Shown here: in pieces, positions 52,844-62,353 of the stretch
Position numbering within the stretch: position 1 is the first letter of the stretch
Layout: the number at the start of each line of letters is the position of its first letter
Assembly (NCBI RefSeq): GCF_018271975.1
Contig: NZ_JAGUCN010000006.1
Location: 62,001 to 126,000, forward strand
Direction of reading: 5' to 3'
DNA: 64,000 bases
From: Carboxylicivirga mesophila
GTDB taxonomy: Bacteria > Bacteroidota > Bacteroidia > Bacteroidales > Marinilabiliaceae
Position numbers and translations under genes: made by a program
Notes under the pieces: model-generated
Database searches by the model: none
What the model saw: the letters and a program-made list of their open reading frames with translations, nothing else
What the model was told of the DNA's origin: nothing

Positions 52844-53311
52844 ATGCGGATGAAAAGGTATATTGAGCACCTTATAGAGGATTTGGAAAAGGTAAAAGTT
52901 GAGTCAACAGAACGCCTCAACAGTTTTTTTACCGTGCCGGTGGCCAGTGATTATGATTGCATGCACGATGAGGAGCTGGAAGGAGTTAAATTGTCGGACC
53001 TTATTGGGCTTGAGCAATTCTTTTTCCCCAATATTGATTATTTATCGGATGTTGAGGTGGCAGAAGTGGTAATGTCATTAATAAAGGTGTATGAGGCATA
53101 CGGTTTAAATCCCATATTCGAAAGCTGCGTAAATGATCGCATTAAATACGGACATTTGCGCTTTGCTTTGGAGCACCAGGTGTTTCCAGTGCGCAATCAG
53201 GTGGTTGATTTAGAAATGTGTGACTATCTGCCTAAATATTGTCCTCTGTACGATTTATGCTCGCATCACAATGCACATAATGTTTGCTGCGAACTAAAGC
53301 GGAGAGCATAA
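52844..53311 (+). CDS. hypothetical protein with Cys-rich tail
   Basis: A 155-aa protein of unknown family. The helical N-terminus (MKRYIEHLIEDLEKVKVE) precedes a Glu/Asp-rich middle (SDVEVAEVVMSLIKVYEAYG) and a Cys/His tail: CDYLPKYCPLYDLC and HHNAHNVCC. The tail could bind zinc or iron. A TAGCTTTG element at 52783-52790 fits TAnnTTTG with a weak -33 region. No neighbour explains its role. Confidence 0.6.
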   Translation: MRMKRYIEHLIEDLEKVKVESTERLNSFFTVPVASDYDCMHDEELEGVKLSDLIGLEQFFFPNIDYLSDVEVAEVVMSLIKVYEAYGLNPIFESCVNDRIKYGHLRFALEHQVFPVRNQVVDLEMCDYLPKYCPLYDLCSHHNAHNVCCELKRRA

Positions 53312-53383
53312 CTCACTAAGTCAGCAATTAAAAACTCTCTACTGCCTTTTGACGAAATAAAATCGTAATTCCAAAAGCTGAAT

Positions 53384-53815
53384 CTATTTAGCAGGCACAA
53401 ACTTCAGCGAAATTGAATTAACGCAGTGACGGGTGTTTTTGGGCGTAAAGCCTTCACCTAAGAATACATGGCCCAAGTGACCATTACAACGGGCGCAAAC
53501 AATTTCGGTTCGTCGGCCATCGGCATCGGGCACACGTTTAACTGCGCCTTCAATTTCATCATCAAAGCTGGGCCAGCCACAATGCGAATCAAATTTGTCA
53601 TTTGAATTATATAAAGGGGCGTTGCATTGCTTACAAATGTATTGTCCCTTTCCTTTGTGGTTAGTATATTCTCCGGTATAGGGGTATTCTGTTCCCTTAT
53701 GCAGAATAACTCTTTTTTCCTCTTCATTGAGCGGATTAAGAACCAGTTTTGTTGAATCTTGTGCCATCATATTTTGACTTATCAGAACTGTCAGAATCAA
53801 TATTAACCATTTCAT
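53384..53815 (-). CDS. msrB: secreted peptide-methionine (R)-S-oxide reductase (MsrB)
   Basis: A 143-aa MsrB with an N-terminal signal peptide (cleavage near MMAQ), so it repairs oxidised methionine in the periplasm. Two zinc-binding CxxC pairs (ICKQC and VCARC), the core HCGWPSF, and the catalytic Cys in RHCVNS are visible. No MsrA domain is fused. Its electron donor is not encoded nearby. Confidence 0.95.
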   Translation of the reverse strand: MKWLILILTVLISQNMMAQDSTKLVLNPLNEEEKRVILHKGTEYPYTGEYTNHKGKGQYICKQCNAPLYNSNDKFDSHCGWPSFDDEIEGAVKRVPDADGRRTEIVCARCNGHLGHVFLGEGFTPKNTRHCVNSISLKFVPAK

Positions 53816-54210
53816 CAGCCTATCGTTTTTTGTAGCTACTCAGTGTCGCTATTTCTTCATTGACTTATTGGTAGGTATTACCTTATATTGGTCGCTTTAG
53901 TTTGAGAATCCTTACAACGATTCTGTTACTTAAACTCATTTTAAATAGAGCAAATCTGCTGTCATTTTGTTCATTGTTCATAGCTATTTGTGAATTTGTT
54001 CGAAAAGTATTTGGAGTTGTTTGTAATGTGGTGATAATGTGAAAAATAAGAGGGTGTTTTAAATGATTTGTTAAAAAGTATTACATTACCTAAATGTTAA
54101 ACAATATCTTGTAAGGTATTTAAATACAGTATGATGTGTTGCTCTTTGTTAATTGAACTCTTTTTATATATTTGTCAACCGTTAATAATTCTTTACCAAA
54201 AATTGAAGCA
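53816..54210. other. 395-bp spacer upstream of etfB
   Basis: AT-rich. Only the etf promoter at its right end is recognised; no ORF or hairpin of note elsewhere. Confidence 0.5.
54145..54174 (+). promoter_or_regulatory. promoter of the etfB-etfA-acyl-CoA dehydrogenase operon
   Basis: TTTG (54145-54148) and TATATTTG (54167-54174), separated by 18 bp, are a very good match to the Bacteroidota promoter. Transcription would begin near 54181. This rules out the TTG start at 54172, which lies within the -7 box. Confidence 0.78.
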
Positions 54211-55083
54211 ATGGGATTAAAAATTGTAGTTCTTGCGAAGCAAGTACCTGATACCCGAAATGTAGGCAAAGATGCCATGAAAGCTGATGGGACAGTGAAT
54301 CGTGCGGCCTTGCCGGCTATCTTCAATCCAGAGGATTTAAATGCCCTTGAGCAAGCCTTACGATTAAAAGATAACTATCCGGGTACTGAAGTAACTATCT
54401 TGACGATGGGGCCGGGACGTGCAGCGGATGTTATTCGCGAAGGTCTATATAGAGGAGCTGATAATGGTTACTTGCTAACCGACAGAGCTTTTGCAGGTTC
54501 CGATACTCTAGCAACTTCTTACGCCATATCATGTGCCATTAAAAAGATGGAGAAATGTGATTTAATTATCGCAGGTCGTCAGGCGATTGATGGAGATACC
54601 GCTCAGGTAGGTCCTCAGGTGGCCGAAAAATTAGGATTACCACAGGTAACCTATGCCGAAGAAGTTCTTTCGGCTGATAAAAAGAAGATTGTTATCAAGC
54701 GCCGTTTAGAGCGCGGTGTTGAAACTGTTGAAATGCCGCTACCTGGTGTGATAACAGTTAATGCCAGTGCGCCCGATTGTCGCCCGCGCAACACCAAGCT
54801 GCTGATGAAGTTTAAGCACGCTAAAACCATTACCGAACGTCAGAGCGAATCAGAAGATTACATCGATTTAACCGCTGATCGTCCGTATCTTAACATTGAA
54901 GAGTGGAGTGTTAATGATATTGAAACCGATATTAACTGGTTAGGTTTATCAGGCTCACCAACGAAGGTGAAGAAAATCGAGAATGTGGTATTCCAGGCTA
55001 AAGAAGCCAAGCGAATGACACCAGCCGATGAAGAGATTGATGAGTTAATGAAGGAATTAATTGCTAATCACACAATAGGTTAA
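54211..55083 (+). CDS. etfB: electron transfer flavoprotein, beta subunit
   Basis: A 290-aa EtfB/FixA-type subunit starting at ATG 54211 (GLKIVVLAKQVPDTRNVG). It binds AMP or FAD in the ETF heterodimer and passes electrons from acyl-CoA dehydrogenases. Family motifs RKLDGDTAQVGPQVAE-type (AGRQAIDGDTAQVGPQVAEK) are visible. It is first in an operon with etfA and a dehydrogenase. Confidence 0.96.
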   Translation: MGLKIVVLAKQVPDTRNVGKDAMKADGTVNRAALPAIFNPEDLNALEQALRLKDNYPGTEVTILTMGPGRAADVIREGLYRGADNGYLLTDRAFAGSDTLATSYAISCAIKKMEKCDLIIAGRQAIDGDTAQVGPQVAEKLGLPQVTYAEEVLSADKKKIVIKRRLERGVETVEMPLPGVITVNASAPDCRPRNTKLLMKFKHAKTITERQSESEDYIDLTADRPYLNIEEWSVNDIETDINWLGLSGSPTKVKKIENVVFQAKEAKRMTPADEEIDELMKELIANHTIG

Positions 55084-55086
55084 TAA

Positions 55087-55118
55087 AGCTAACGGCTAAT
55101 AGCTATTAGCTAATAGCT
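55087..55118. repeat. palindromic AGCTATTAGCTAATAGCT repeat between etfB and etfA
   Basis: AGCTATTAGCTAATAGCT (55101-55118) is a perfect 18-bp palindrome, preceded by AGCTAACGGCTAAT. It is related to the other AGCTATCAGCT-type repeats. Confidence 0.7.
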
Positions 55119-55159
55119 TTTGTTTCACCGACCGGAATAACCGGTAAAAAATCGAAAAA

Positions 55160-56179
55160 ATGAACAGCGTATTTGTTATTTGCGAAATAGATGAGGGAAA
55201 AGTAGCCGACGTGTCGTTAGAATTAATGACTAAAGGGCGTTCTCTTGCCAACCAGTTAAACTGTAAATTGGAGGCTTTGGTATTAGGCCACAAGCTGAAA
55301 GGGATTGAAAAAGAATTATATCCATACGGAGCTGATGTGGTTCACATTGGCGATGATGAGCGTTTGGATCCGTATACAACATTGCCTTTTACAAGCATCA
55401 TCGTTAACCTTTTTGAAAAGGAGAAACCACAGATTGCTTTATTAGGTGCTTCTACTTTTGGCCGCGATCTGGGGCCTCGTGTATCTTCTGCTCTGGTTAG
55501 CGGTTTAACAGCTGACTGTACTTCACTGGAAATTGGTCCGCATGAAGATAAAAAGGCCGGTAAAACCTATGAGAATCTGTTGTATCAGATTCGTCCTGCT
55601 TTTGGTGGTAACATTGTAGCAACTATTATCAACCCGGATTGTCGCCCACAGATGGCTACCGTTCGCGAAGGGGTGATGAAGAAGGAAATCTACGATGCTA
55701 ATTATAAAGGGAAAGTCAACAACCTTGATGTTGATAAAATATTAAAGCCTGAAGATTTAGTGGTGAAGGTAATTGAGCGCCACATGGAAAAATCAAAGGT
55801 CAACATTAAAAACTCGTCCATCATTGTGGCCGGTGGCTATGGCGTTGGTTCGAAAGAGAACTTTGCGCAGCTGCAGGAACTGGCTGAAGTATTAGGTGGT
55901 GAGGTTGGTGCTTCACGTGCCGCTGTGGATGCCGGTTTTGCTGAGCACGATCGTCAGATTGGTCAGACAGGTGTAACTGTTCGTCCAAAGCTGTATATCG
56001 CTTGTGGTATCTCGGGACAGATTCAGCACACCGCAGGTATGGAAGAGTCGTCTATGATCATTGCCATTAACAATGATCCGAATGCACCAATTAATAAAAT
56101 TGCTGACTACGCCATTACCGGTGATGTGGGCGAGGTGGTGCCTAAATTAATTAAGTTCTATAAGCAGAACACTAAGTAG
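55160..56179 (+). CDS. etfA: electron transfer flavoprotein, alpha subunit
   Basis: A 339-aa EtfA/FixB subunit. The C-terminal FAD-binding region is intact (VAGGYGVGSKENFAQLQELA, GASRAAVDAGFAEHDRQIGQ, IACGISGQIQHTAGMEES, IINKDPNAPI-like NNDPNAPINKIADY). It forms the ETF heterodimer with the previous gene. Confidence 0.97.
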   Translation: MNSVFVICEIDEGKVADVSLELMTKGRSLANQLNCKLEALVLGHKLKGIEKELYPYGADVVHIGDDERLDPYTTLPFTSIIVNLFEKEKPQIALLGASTFGRDLGPRVSSALVSGLTADCTSLEIGPHEDKKAGKTYENLLYQIRPAFGGNIVATIINPDCRPQMATVREGVMKKEIYDANYKGKVNNLDVDKILKPEDLVVKVIERHMEKSKVNIKNSSIIVAGGYGVGSKENFAQLQELAEVLGGEVGASRAAVDAGFAEHDRQIGQTGVTVRPKLYIACGISGQIQHTAGMEESSMIIAINNDPNAPINKIADYAITGDVGEVVPKLIKFYKQNTK

Positions 56180-56184
56180 CAAAA

Positions 56185-56218
56185 AGCTAATGGCTGGCAG
56201 TCAATAGCTATCAGCTAA
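56185..56218. repeat. AGCTAATGGCTGGC / AGCTATCAGCT repeat between etfA and the dehydrogenase gene
   Basis: Contains AGCTATCAGCT and the variant AGCTAATGGCTG. Same family as at 40401 and 55087. Confidence 0.65.
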
Positions 56219-56275
56219 CTAAAATTATTGTTGGATCAGAATTCCGATGTGTCGGAACTCAAAATAAAAAACAAA

Positions 56276-57988
56276 ATGGCAAATTTTTTCACAGACAACC
56301 CGGATTTGAAATTCCACCTGGAGCATCCGTTGATGAAGAAGATTGTGGCTTTAAAAGAGCGCAATTTTGCTGATAAAGATAAATTCGATTATGCGCCCAT
56401 GGACTTTGAAGATGCCATGGACAGCTATGATAAAGTACTTGAGATTGTAGGGGAGATTTGTGGCGATATAGTGGCGCCAAATGCCGAAAGTGTAGATCAG
56501 GAAGGTCCGAAGATTGTAAATAACGAAGTGGTGTATGCCCGCGGAACACAAGAAAACCTGGATGCTTTGGTTAAGGCCGGTTTGATGGGTATCACCTTGC
56601 CACGTAAGTACGAAGGATTGAACTTCCCAATTGTGCCTTATATCATGGCAGCTGATATTGTATCACGTGCCGATGCTGGTTTTGTGAACATCTGGGGCTT
56701 GCAGGATTGTGCCGAAACAATTAATGAATTCGCTGATGAAGATCAGAAAGAGCGCTTCCTGACACGTGTCTCAAGAGGCGAAACAATGGCCATGGATTTA
56801 ACAGAGCCAGATGCCGGTTCTGACCTTCAGGCGGTTGAGTTAAAAGCTGAAATGAAAGATGGCAAATGGGTGTTGAATGGTGTGAAGCGTTTTATCACCA
56901 ACGGAGATGGCCACATTGCTTTAGTACTGGCTCGTTCAGAGGAAGGTACGCATGACGGACGTGGTCTGTCAATGTTCATCTACGATCGTAACCATAAATC
57001 GGTTATTGTTCGTCGTTTAGAGAACAAGATGGGTATCAAAGGCTCACCTACTTGTGAATTGGTATTCAAAGATGCGCCTGCCGAGTTGGTTGGTTCACGT
57101 AAAATGGGACTGATCAAATATGTGATGGCTTTGATGAACGGTGCTCGTTTAGGTATCGGTGCCCAGTCGGTAGGTGTTTGTGAGGCCGCTTACCGCGAAG
57201 CGTTGGAGTATGCCAAGGAGCGCGAGCAGTTTGGCAAGCCAATTATTCAATTCCCGGCAGTATACGAAATGCTGGCAACCATGAAAGCAAAGCTGGATGC
57301 TGGTCGTACCATGTTGTACGAAACATCGCGCTACGTAGATATCTATAAGACATACATGCATATTTCAGAAGAACGTAAGCTGGAGCCGGAAGAGCGCAAA
57401 GAGATGAAGCGTTACCAAAAACTGGCCGACTTCTTTACACCACTTTTGAAAGGGATGACATCAGAGTACAGTAACCAGTTGGCTTACGATGCGGTTCAGA
57501 TACACGGTGGTTCAGGTTTCATGAAAGACTATCCGGTGGAGCGTATCTATCGAGATGCACGTATCACATCTATCTACGAAGGAACCACTCAGTTGCAGGT
57601 AGTGGCTGCTATTCGCGGTGTTACAACTGGCGGCTATCTTGACAGAATCCGCGAATTTGAGATGATGGAATTAAAGCCTGAACTGCATGCCTTGCGTCGT
57701 ACTTTAATTGGCATGACCGATGAATATGAGCGTGCTGTGAAGGCGGTGGTTGCTGTTAAGGACACTGAGTATGTGGATTACCATGCACGCCGTATGGTGG
57801 AGATGGCCGGTAACATTATTTTTGGCTATCTGTTGCTGCACGATACTCAGCGTAACGATAAATTCCGTACCTCTGCCGAAATATTTATTTCACGAGGTAA
57901 AGCAGATAACCATGCGAAAGCAGGATTTATCTTCAATTCGTCAATTGATGACCTTGGATTCTATAAGCCTGATTTAGCGGAAGCTTAA
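56276..57988 (+). CDS. acyl-CoA dehydrogenase family protein
   Basis: A 570-aa FAD enzyme, starting at ATG 56276; the TTG at 56228 is disfavoured because family members start near MANFF. Features: N-terminal helical domain, MAMDLTEPDAGSDLQAV (FAD/substrate loop), the middle beta domain, EQFGKPIIQFPAVYEMLATM, QIHGGSGFMKDYPVERIYRDARITSIYEGT (C-terminal domain) and an extra C-terminal extension of about 150 residues. It feeds electrons to EtfAB. The acyl chain is not predictable. A small hairpin TTCCGA-TGTG-TCGGAA lies in the leader, and a terminator follows. Confidence 0.96.
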   Translation: MANFFTDNPDLKFHLEHPLMKKIVALKERNFADKDKFDYAPMDFEDAMDSYDKVLEIVGEICGDIVAPNAESVDQEGPKIVNNEVVYARGTQENLDALVKAGLMGITLPRKYEGLNFPIVPYIMAADIVSRADAGFVNIWGLQDCAETINEFADEDQKERFLTRVSRGETMAMDLTEPDAGSDLQAVELKAEMKDGKWVLNGVKRFITNGDGHIALVLARSEEGTHDGRGLSMFIYDRNHKSVIVRRLENKMGIKGSPTCELVFKDAPAELVGSRKMGLIKYVMALMNGARLGIGAQSVGVCEAAYREALEYAKEREQFGKPIIQFPAVYEMLATMKAKLDAGRTMLYETSRYVDIYKTYMHISEERKLEPEERKEMKRYQKLADFFTPLLKGMTSEYSNQLAYDAVQIHGGSGFMKDYPVERIYRDARITSIYEGTTQLQVVAAIRGVTTGGYLDRIREFEMMELKPELHALRRTLIGMTDEYERAVKAVVAVKDTEYVDYHARRMVEMAGNIIFGYLLLHDTQRNDKFRTSAEIFISRGKADNHAKAGFIFNSSIDDLGFYKPDLAEA

Positions 57989-58010
57989 TAGCAATTAGAT
58001 ATAAATCAAA

Positions 58011-58042
58011 AAAACGGCTGTTCCTCAGGAGCAGCCGTTTTT
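58011..58042 (+). terminator. Rho-independent terminator after the acyl-CoA dehydrogenase gene
   Basis: AAACGGCTG and CAGCCGTTT arms, extended by TTCC/GGAG pairing, with a T tract following. Confidence 0.85.
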
Positions 58043-58060
58043 ATTGATGTGTAATTGTAA

Positions 58061-59548
58061 TTACCGGGCTTCGTTACCAGTTTTATATGTTTCTAAAAGA
58101 ACGTTCAGTTCTTTTACAATCTCCGGATATTCATTGTATAAGTTATGCTGTTCGCTACTGTCATTGTGCATATTATAAAGCTGCTGGTTAAGGCTGTCGG
58201 TGCAATTCCCCTCAGGCAAACTCCAGCCTCCCGAACCTTTGGCATCAATCAGCTTCCATTCGTTTTTGCGTATGGCGAATGTGCCATTAACGGAGTGATG
58301 CACAATATTTGTTCGTTGCTCGTTTGGCGATGATGCACCTGTTAATGCAGGTAGGAATGAATAACTATCGCAGGCAGATGATGGCGTTAGTTGTCCGCTT
58401 ATTTCTGCACATGTCGCCATTAAATCTGTTGAACTTACCAGAGTACTGCTTTTAGTACCTGCCTTGATGGCTTCAGGCCAACGAGCAACCATCGGCACCC
58501 TATGTCCGCCTTCCCAAACATCTGATTTCATACCGCTAAAAGGTCCGTTGGCGCTGTGGTTGAATTGTTCAACGTCTTTAGGTAACCAATGCGATCCATT
58601 ATCGGAAGTAAAGATGATTAGCGTATTGTCGGCAATACCAGCGTTGTCAAGTGCCTGCATTACCTGGCCAACAACATCATCTGTCATGGCAACAAAGTCG
58701 CCATAAACTCCAGCTTTTGATTTACCGGCAAATTCCTCAGATGGAAACCAGGGCGTATGAGGTGAAGTTAAAGGGAAATATAGGAAGAATGGCTCTTCTT
58801 CATTTCTGTTAGCAATAAAGTCAAGTGCTTTTTGGGTGAGTGTTTGCAATACGGTAGTATGATCGAAGTCCTCAGCCACATCGCCCCGCCGATACCAAAT
58901 GCCTCGCGCGCTTTCATCCTTATAAAAAGGAACTTGCCGGTTAATAGCTGCAGTTGTCTGATCATTCTCCAAATAAACGTAGGGTGCAATATCAAGTGAA
59001 GCAGGTATTATAAACGAATAATCGAATCCCAAATCACATGGTCCACCAGATACGCGAGCAGCATAATCCACATTTTCCGTATGAAAAATATCCCACAGGT
59101 TACCACCATGAAACAAGGGTTGAGTTGTGTCTTTTTTGGCCCAGTTTAGTCCTAAATGCCATTTGCCAATACAGGCTGTTTGGTAATCGGCTTGTTTCAG
59201 CAGACTGCCTACTGTGGGCATGGAGGGCTCAATCAATGCAGGTTCATGTCCAACAAGCACGCCGCTTTTAAGCCGGCTGCGAAAGGCATACTGTCCCGTT
59301 AAGGTTCCATAGCGGGTGGGGGTGCAAACAGCCGAGTTGCTATGCGCATCTGTAAAGGCTATTCCTTCGTTTACCAGTTGATCGAGGTGGGGCGTAGGAA
59401 TTTTTGAGTTAGCGTTTAAAGCTTTTATATCGCCATAGCCCATATCGTCTGCTAAAATATAGATGATGTTGGGGGCTTTGGGTTGATTTGTGCATCCCAC
59501 AATAAGTGGGGTAAGCAGCAAGAAGAGTTGTAGAAATCGTGGCTTCAT
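58061..59548 (-). CDS. S1-family sulfatase lipoprotein
   Basis: A 495-aa sulfatase. Lipoprotein signal (lipobox IVGC, Cys19), metal ligands in DDMGYGD (34-35), and formylglycine motif CTPTR (Cys75) within VCTPTRYGTLTG, the S1 consensus C-x-P-x-R. HTPW and FTSDNGSHW are other S1 features. It removes sulfate esters from glycans at the cell surface or periplasm. It needs the maturase anSME or FGE, which is not in the window. The exact S1 subfamily is not assigned. Confidence 0.93.
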   Translation of the reverse strand: MKPRFLQLFLLLTPLIVGCTNQPKAPNIIYILADDMGYGDIKALNANSKIPTPHLDQLVNEGIAFTDAHSNSAVCTPTRYGTLTGQYAFRSRLKSGVLVGHEPALIEPSMPTVGSLLKQADYQTACIGKWHLGLNWAKKDTTQPLFHGGNLWDIFHTENVDYAARVSGGPCDLGFDYSFIIPASLDIAPYVYLENDQTTAAINRQVPFYKDESARGIWYRRGDVAEDFDHTTVLQTLTQKALDFIANRNEEEPFFLYFPLTSPHTPWFPSEEFAGKSKAGVYGDFVAMTDDVVGQVMQALDNAGIADNTLIIFTSDNGSHWLPKDVEQFNHSANGPFSGMKSDVWEGGHRVPMVARWPEAIKAGTKSSTLVSSTDLMATCAEISGQLTPSSACDSYSFLPALTGASSPNEQRTNIVHHSVNGTFAIRKNEWKLIDAKGSGGWSLPEGNCTDSLNQQLYNMHNDSSEQHNLYNEYPEIVKELNVLLETYKTGNEAR

Positions 59549-60606
59549 CTTTAATGATTTGATAGGAAGTGCAAATTTAACATCGATAATTGCTCCTATG
59601 GCGTACGTATGTTATAAAGGGGGCTGTTTTGTTTATTTGCTATTCCTGGCTATACTCAGAATGAAATGCCGCAAGGCCAAGTCTCAGTTTTGAAGTTGAA
59701 GGACTTGGGTAAAATACAAAACAGATGATTGGTAAAATACGGCAAGGCGGATCTATACAGCAATGTAGATCTTCATGTTGTGCACATAATGTGACTGCTA
59801 TTGCTCTGCGTAATGGTTATTTATTTTGTTTGGGGTGGATATAAGCTTTCGTACGTTGTTCTATTTGTAGAATAAAACAACAAGTACATTATTCTGATAA
59901 TCTAACTGATAAAATTGTGTCTTTTTTAAAGGTTGACCGTAAATGAAGAAAATAAAAATAGCTAAGCTTCAGTTAGGCTATAGATACAGAATTTCATCAT
60001 TTAAATTGTTCATTGTTATTGCTTTATTTTTATGATTATCAATGCTCAATCGTCATATTAGATTTTTAATCAATATTAGTATACAAAAGTATTGTATAGA
60101 TAATGTCAAGTATTTCTTGGAAAATTCTTTTAGAACTGTAATGTTGTGTGATAATCTACTTTCATTAAGTAACACAAAAAGAGGTTTATAACGGTGGTTT
60201 GTGTATTGCTAGGGTTGATTCTTATATATCCTTCTGTTTGTTATTGCTTAACTCATTCGCGTTAGCTTATTCAAGGTTATATTCTGTAAATAAACAATTT
60301 TAATCAAGTAAATTAATATATACATATAAAAAATAATTTAATTCATCATAGAGTACGTGTTTATACGAATTTATCTTTCATTATTTTATACATTTGCTTC
60401 ATAAATATGACATAAGTTTATGTAACTTGTTATCAATGATGATGTGTTAATGGTCATAAATAGAAGAAGATGTATTGTTTAAATATTATATATTTTAATC
60501 TGTTTGTGTTGCCATTTATTTACTGAATCATATCAATTATTTTAAAGCTCTAAATCAAACTCTAATTCAATTAACTATCTATTAAAAGTTTAAAGATTAA
60601 CTAAAC
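59549..60606. other. 1058-bp AT-rich gene-free stretch
   Basis: No ORF above 60 aa except a shadow near its left end. It is very AT-rich from about 59900 on. I saw no tRNA, terminator, CRISPR or clear promoter. It may hold regulatory DNA for the lipoprotein gene, but nothing supports this. Confidence 0.4.
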
Positions 60607-62112
60607 ATGAAAATGATTAAAAATTTACTTTTACTGTTGCTTATTAGCGGCGTAGCGATTTTCTCGTCTTGTTCAGATGATTTACAAGATGAAGTAGATC
60701 AATTAAAAAAAGAAAAAGAAGAGCTGCAGAAACAATTGGATTTGCAAAACTCTTCATTAAGCGATTTGGAAGCGCAGTTAGCATTACTTATTGATGAAAA
60801 AGAAGCTTTGGAAGGTGACAATACAGAGCTAAATAATCTGATTGCTCAGCTGCAAAGCATGATTAATAACCGTTACATTGAGCGTCATATTGCCTTTGTA
60901 TTTCATGGCTATGACAACATTAGCTCTCAAACCTGGCAGCACCTTTATTCTGAGGATATGAAGTTGTCGATGTCGATTAGAACGACCACCAATTACTATG
61001 ATTTTGAAAGTTACGATATCAGGAGGGGAAATATTGATGGTGTTAAGACTAAGCGCGTTATTGAGCATAGCTACGAAGATGGCCTGTTAACTCGGTCATC
61101 TTTCGACGATAAATCCATTGACTGGATTTGGGAAGATGGGGTATTAACATCCTATGTGTATAAGTATGAAAACTACAAAACCATTTATTCAATTAGTGAC
61201 GATTTCATCTATCTTGATTTAAAGGAGAATTATGTGGGCGATGAATTGATTAGTACAACTACTTATGACTACAACCAGAATGGAACTATTAAGTCACTAA
61301 CTACAAAAGATGCCCAGGATGTTGAATTGTATAAAGAAAATTACGAATACAATGAGGCTACCTTTCTAACAGCATACACATATGTATCAAATGGAGAGGT
61401 GATTCGTTCAATTGAATGGCAGTATAATGAAAGCTTGCAGCTGACCTATTATAAGGAAGTCGACAGCTATGAAGTGGTGACGATTGATGTAGTATTCCAT
61501 GAGGATGATTCATATACTGTAAAGTATTATGTTGATAGAATGGATTGGAGTCCCCGAAGACAAGATTATACCTTTAGAGCTGATGGGCTTATTCTTCAAA
61601 CAGTTTCATATAATTACCAGTATAGCTCTGTAAGCGAGGATTACTATGTGAGACAGACCTCGACTGTTACAAACACCCTTGATGAAAATGATCAAATAAC
61701 AAATCAACAAGATGTAGATGTATACTATGATGAGCAGGGGGTAATGACTGAGCATAATGCTATTCATTTCGACAATATTGTTTGGTCTGCAGATGGTTAT
61801 GATAGGATGGAATACATCGAAAGCCGATATTCTAATGATGTGCTGCTCTATAAGAGCGAATATAAATACATTAATAAGGGTACAGAAAGATACCTTGATT
61901 ATGTGGCTCATTGGTATGTGGAAAGTGGTGAAGTCAAGTATATTATAGAAACCGAACAGATAGATAGCTATTTTGAAGCGGCACCTTTTGCACCGCTTAC
62001 TAAAACCATAACGAATTATAATGAAGCTGGAGATGCTGTTATTACTAAGAAGGAAAATAGTTTAAACAGCAAGTTGGAGTGGGAGTGGATATGGCAAGAT
62101 ATTACTGAGTAG
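60607..62112 (+). CDS. surface-type lipoprotein with coiled coil and YD-like repeats
   Basis: A 501-aa lipoprotein of unknown function. Lipobox FSSC (Cys22) is followed by SDDLQDE, an acidic run like the surface-export signal of Bacteroidota lipoproteins. A coiled coil (about 29-84: QLKKEKEELQKQLDLQN) is followed by YD-like tandem segments of beta type (e.g. YDYNQNGTIKSL, DVYYDEQGVMTEHN). These resemble the repeats of RHS-like and DUF4595-type proteins, but no named domain fits well. It is flanked by an AT-rich spacer and a terminator, so monocistronic. Confidence 0.7.
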   Translation: MKMIKNLLLLLLISGVAIFSSCSDDLQDEVDQLKKEKEELQKQLDLQNSSLSDLEAQLALLIDEKEALEGDNTELNNLIAQLQSMINNRYIERHIAFVFHGYDNISSQTWQHLYSEDMKLSMSIRTTTNYYDFESYDIRRGNIDGVKTKRVIEHSYEDGLLTRSSFDDKSIDWIWEDGVLTSYVYKYENYKTIYSISDDFIYLDLKENYVGDELISTTTYDYNQNGTIKSLTTKDAQDVELYKENYEYNEATFLTAYTYVSNGEVIRSIEWQYNESLQLTYYKEVDSYEVVTIDVVFHEDDSYTVKYYVDRMDWSPRRQDYTFRADGLILQTVSYNYQYSSVSEDYYVRQTSTVTNTLDENDQITNQQDVDVYYDEQGVMTEHNAIHFDNIVWSADGYDRMEYIESRYSNDVLLYKSEYKYINKGTERYLDYVAHWYVESGEVKYIIETEQIDSYFEAAPFAPLTKTITNYNEAGDAVITKKENSLNSKLEWEWIWQDITE

Positions 62113-62148
62113 GTTTATCTTACAAGAGATATCAAATTAAAGAAATAA

Positions 62149-62182
62149 AAATCCGGAGATGACTAGTCTTCGGATTTTTTTT
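62149..62182 (+). terminator. Rho-independent terminator after the YD-like lipoprotein
   Basis: AAATCCGGAGA pairs with TCTTCGGATTT (11 bp, one G-T wobble, 7-nt loop) and is followed by a T tract. Confidence 0.85.
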
Positions 62183-62321
62183 GTTTATACCTGGCTAATC
62201 AAGTTATTAATGCTGATGAGAAAAATAAATCTACAACCCAGACTGATAGTACTTTGCCAATAAAGGCTATAAACTATCTATGTTTTTATGAGCAATCCTT
62301 CTTCATGCCAGTCAAAACTTC

Positions 62322-62329
62322 TATTTTTG
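62322..62329 (+). promoter_or_regulatory. -7 element of the cysteate synthase gene
   Basis: TATTTTTG matches TAnnTTTG. Transcription would start near 62336, so the ORF start at 62288 would be untranscribed and the ATG at 62354 is favoured. Confidence 0.5.
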
Positions 62330-62353
62330 TGGCTCAAAGAACACTACGTTACT

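Noticed and set aside
54172-54210. TTG start for etfB
   Set aside because: It overlaps the -7 box; the ATG at 54211 begins the EtfB sequence.
59490-59693. 67-aa plus-strand ORF at the sulfatase 5' end
   Set aside because: Partly antisense to the sulfatase signal sequence and without family similarity.
62288-62353. Upstream ATG for the cysteate synthase gene
   Set aside because: A -7 element lies after it, and the family starts at the later ATG.
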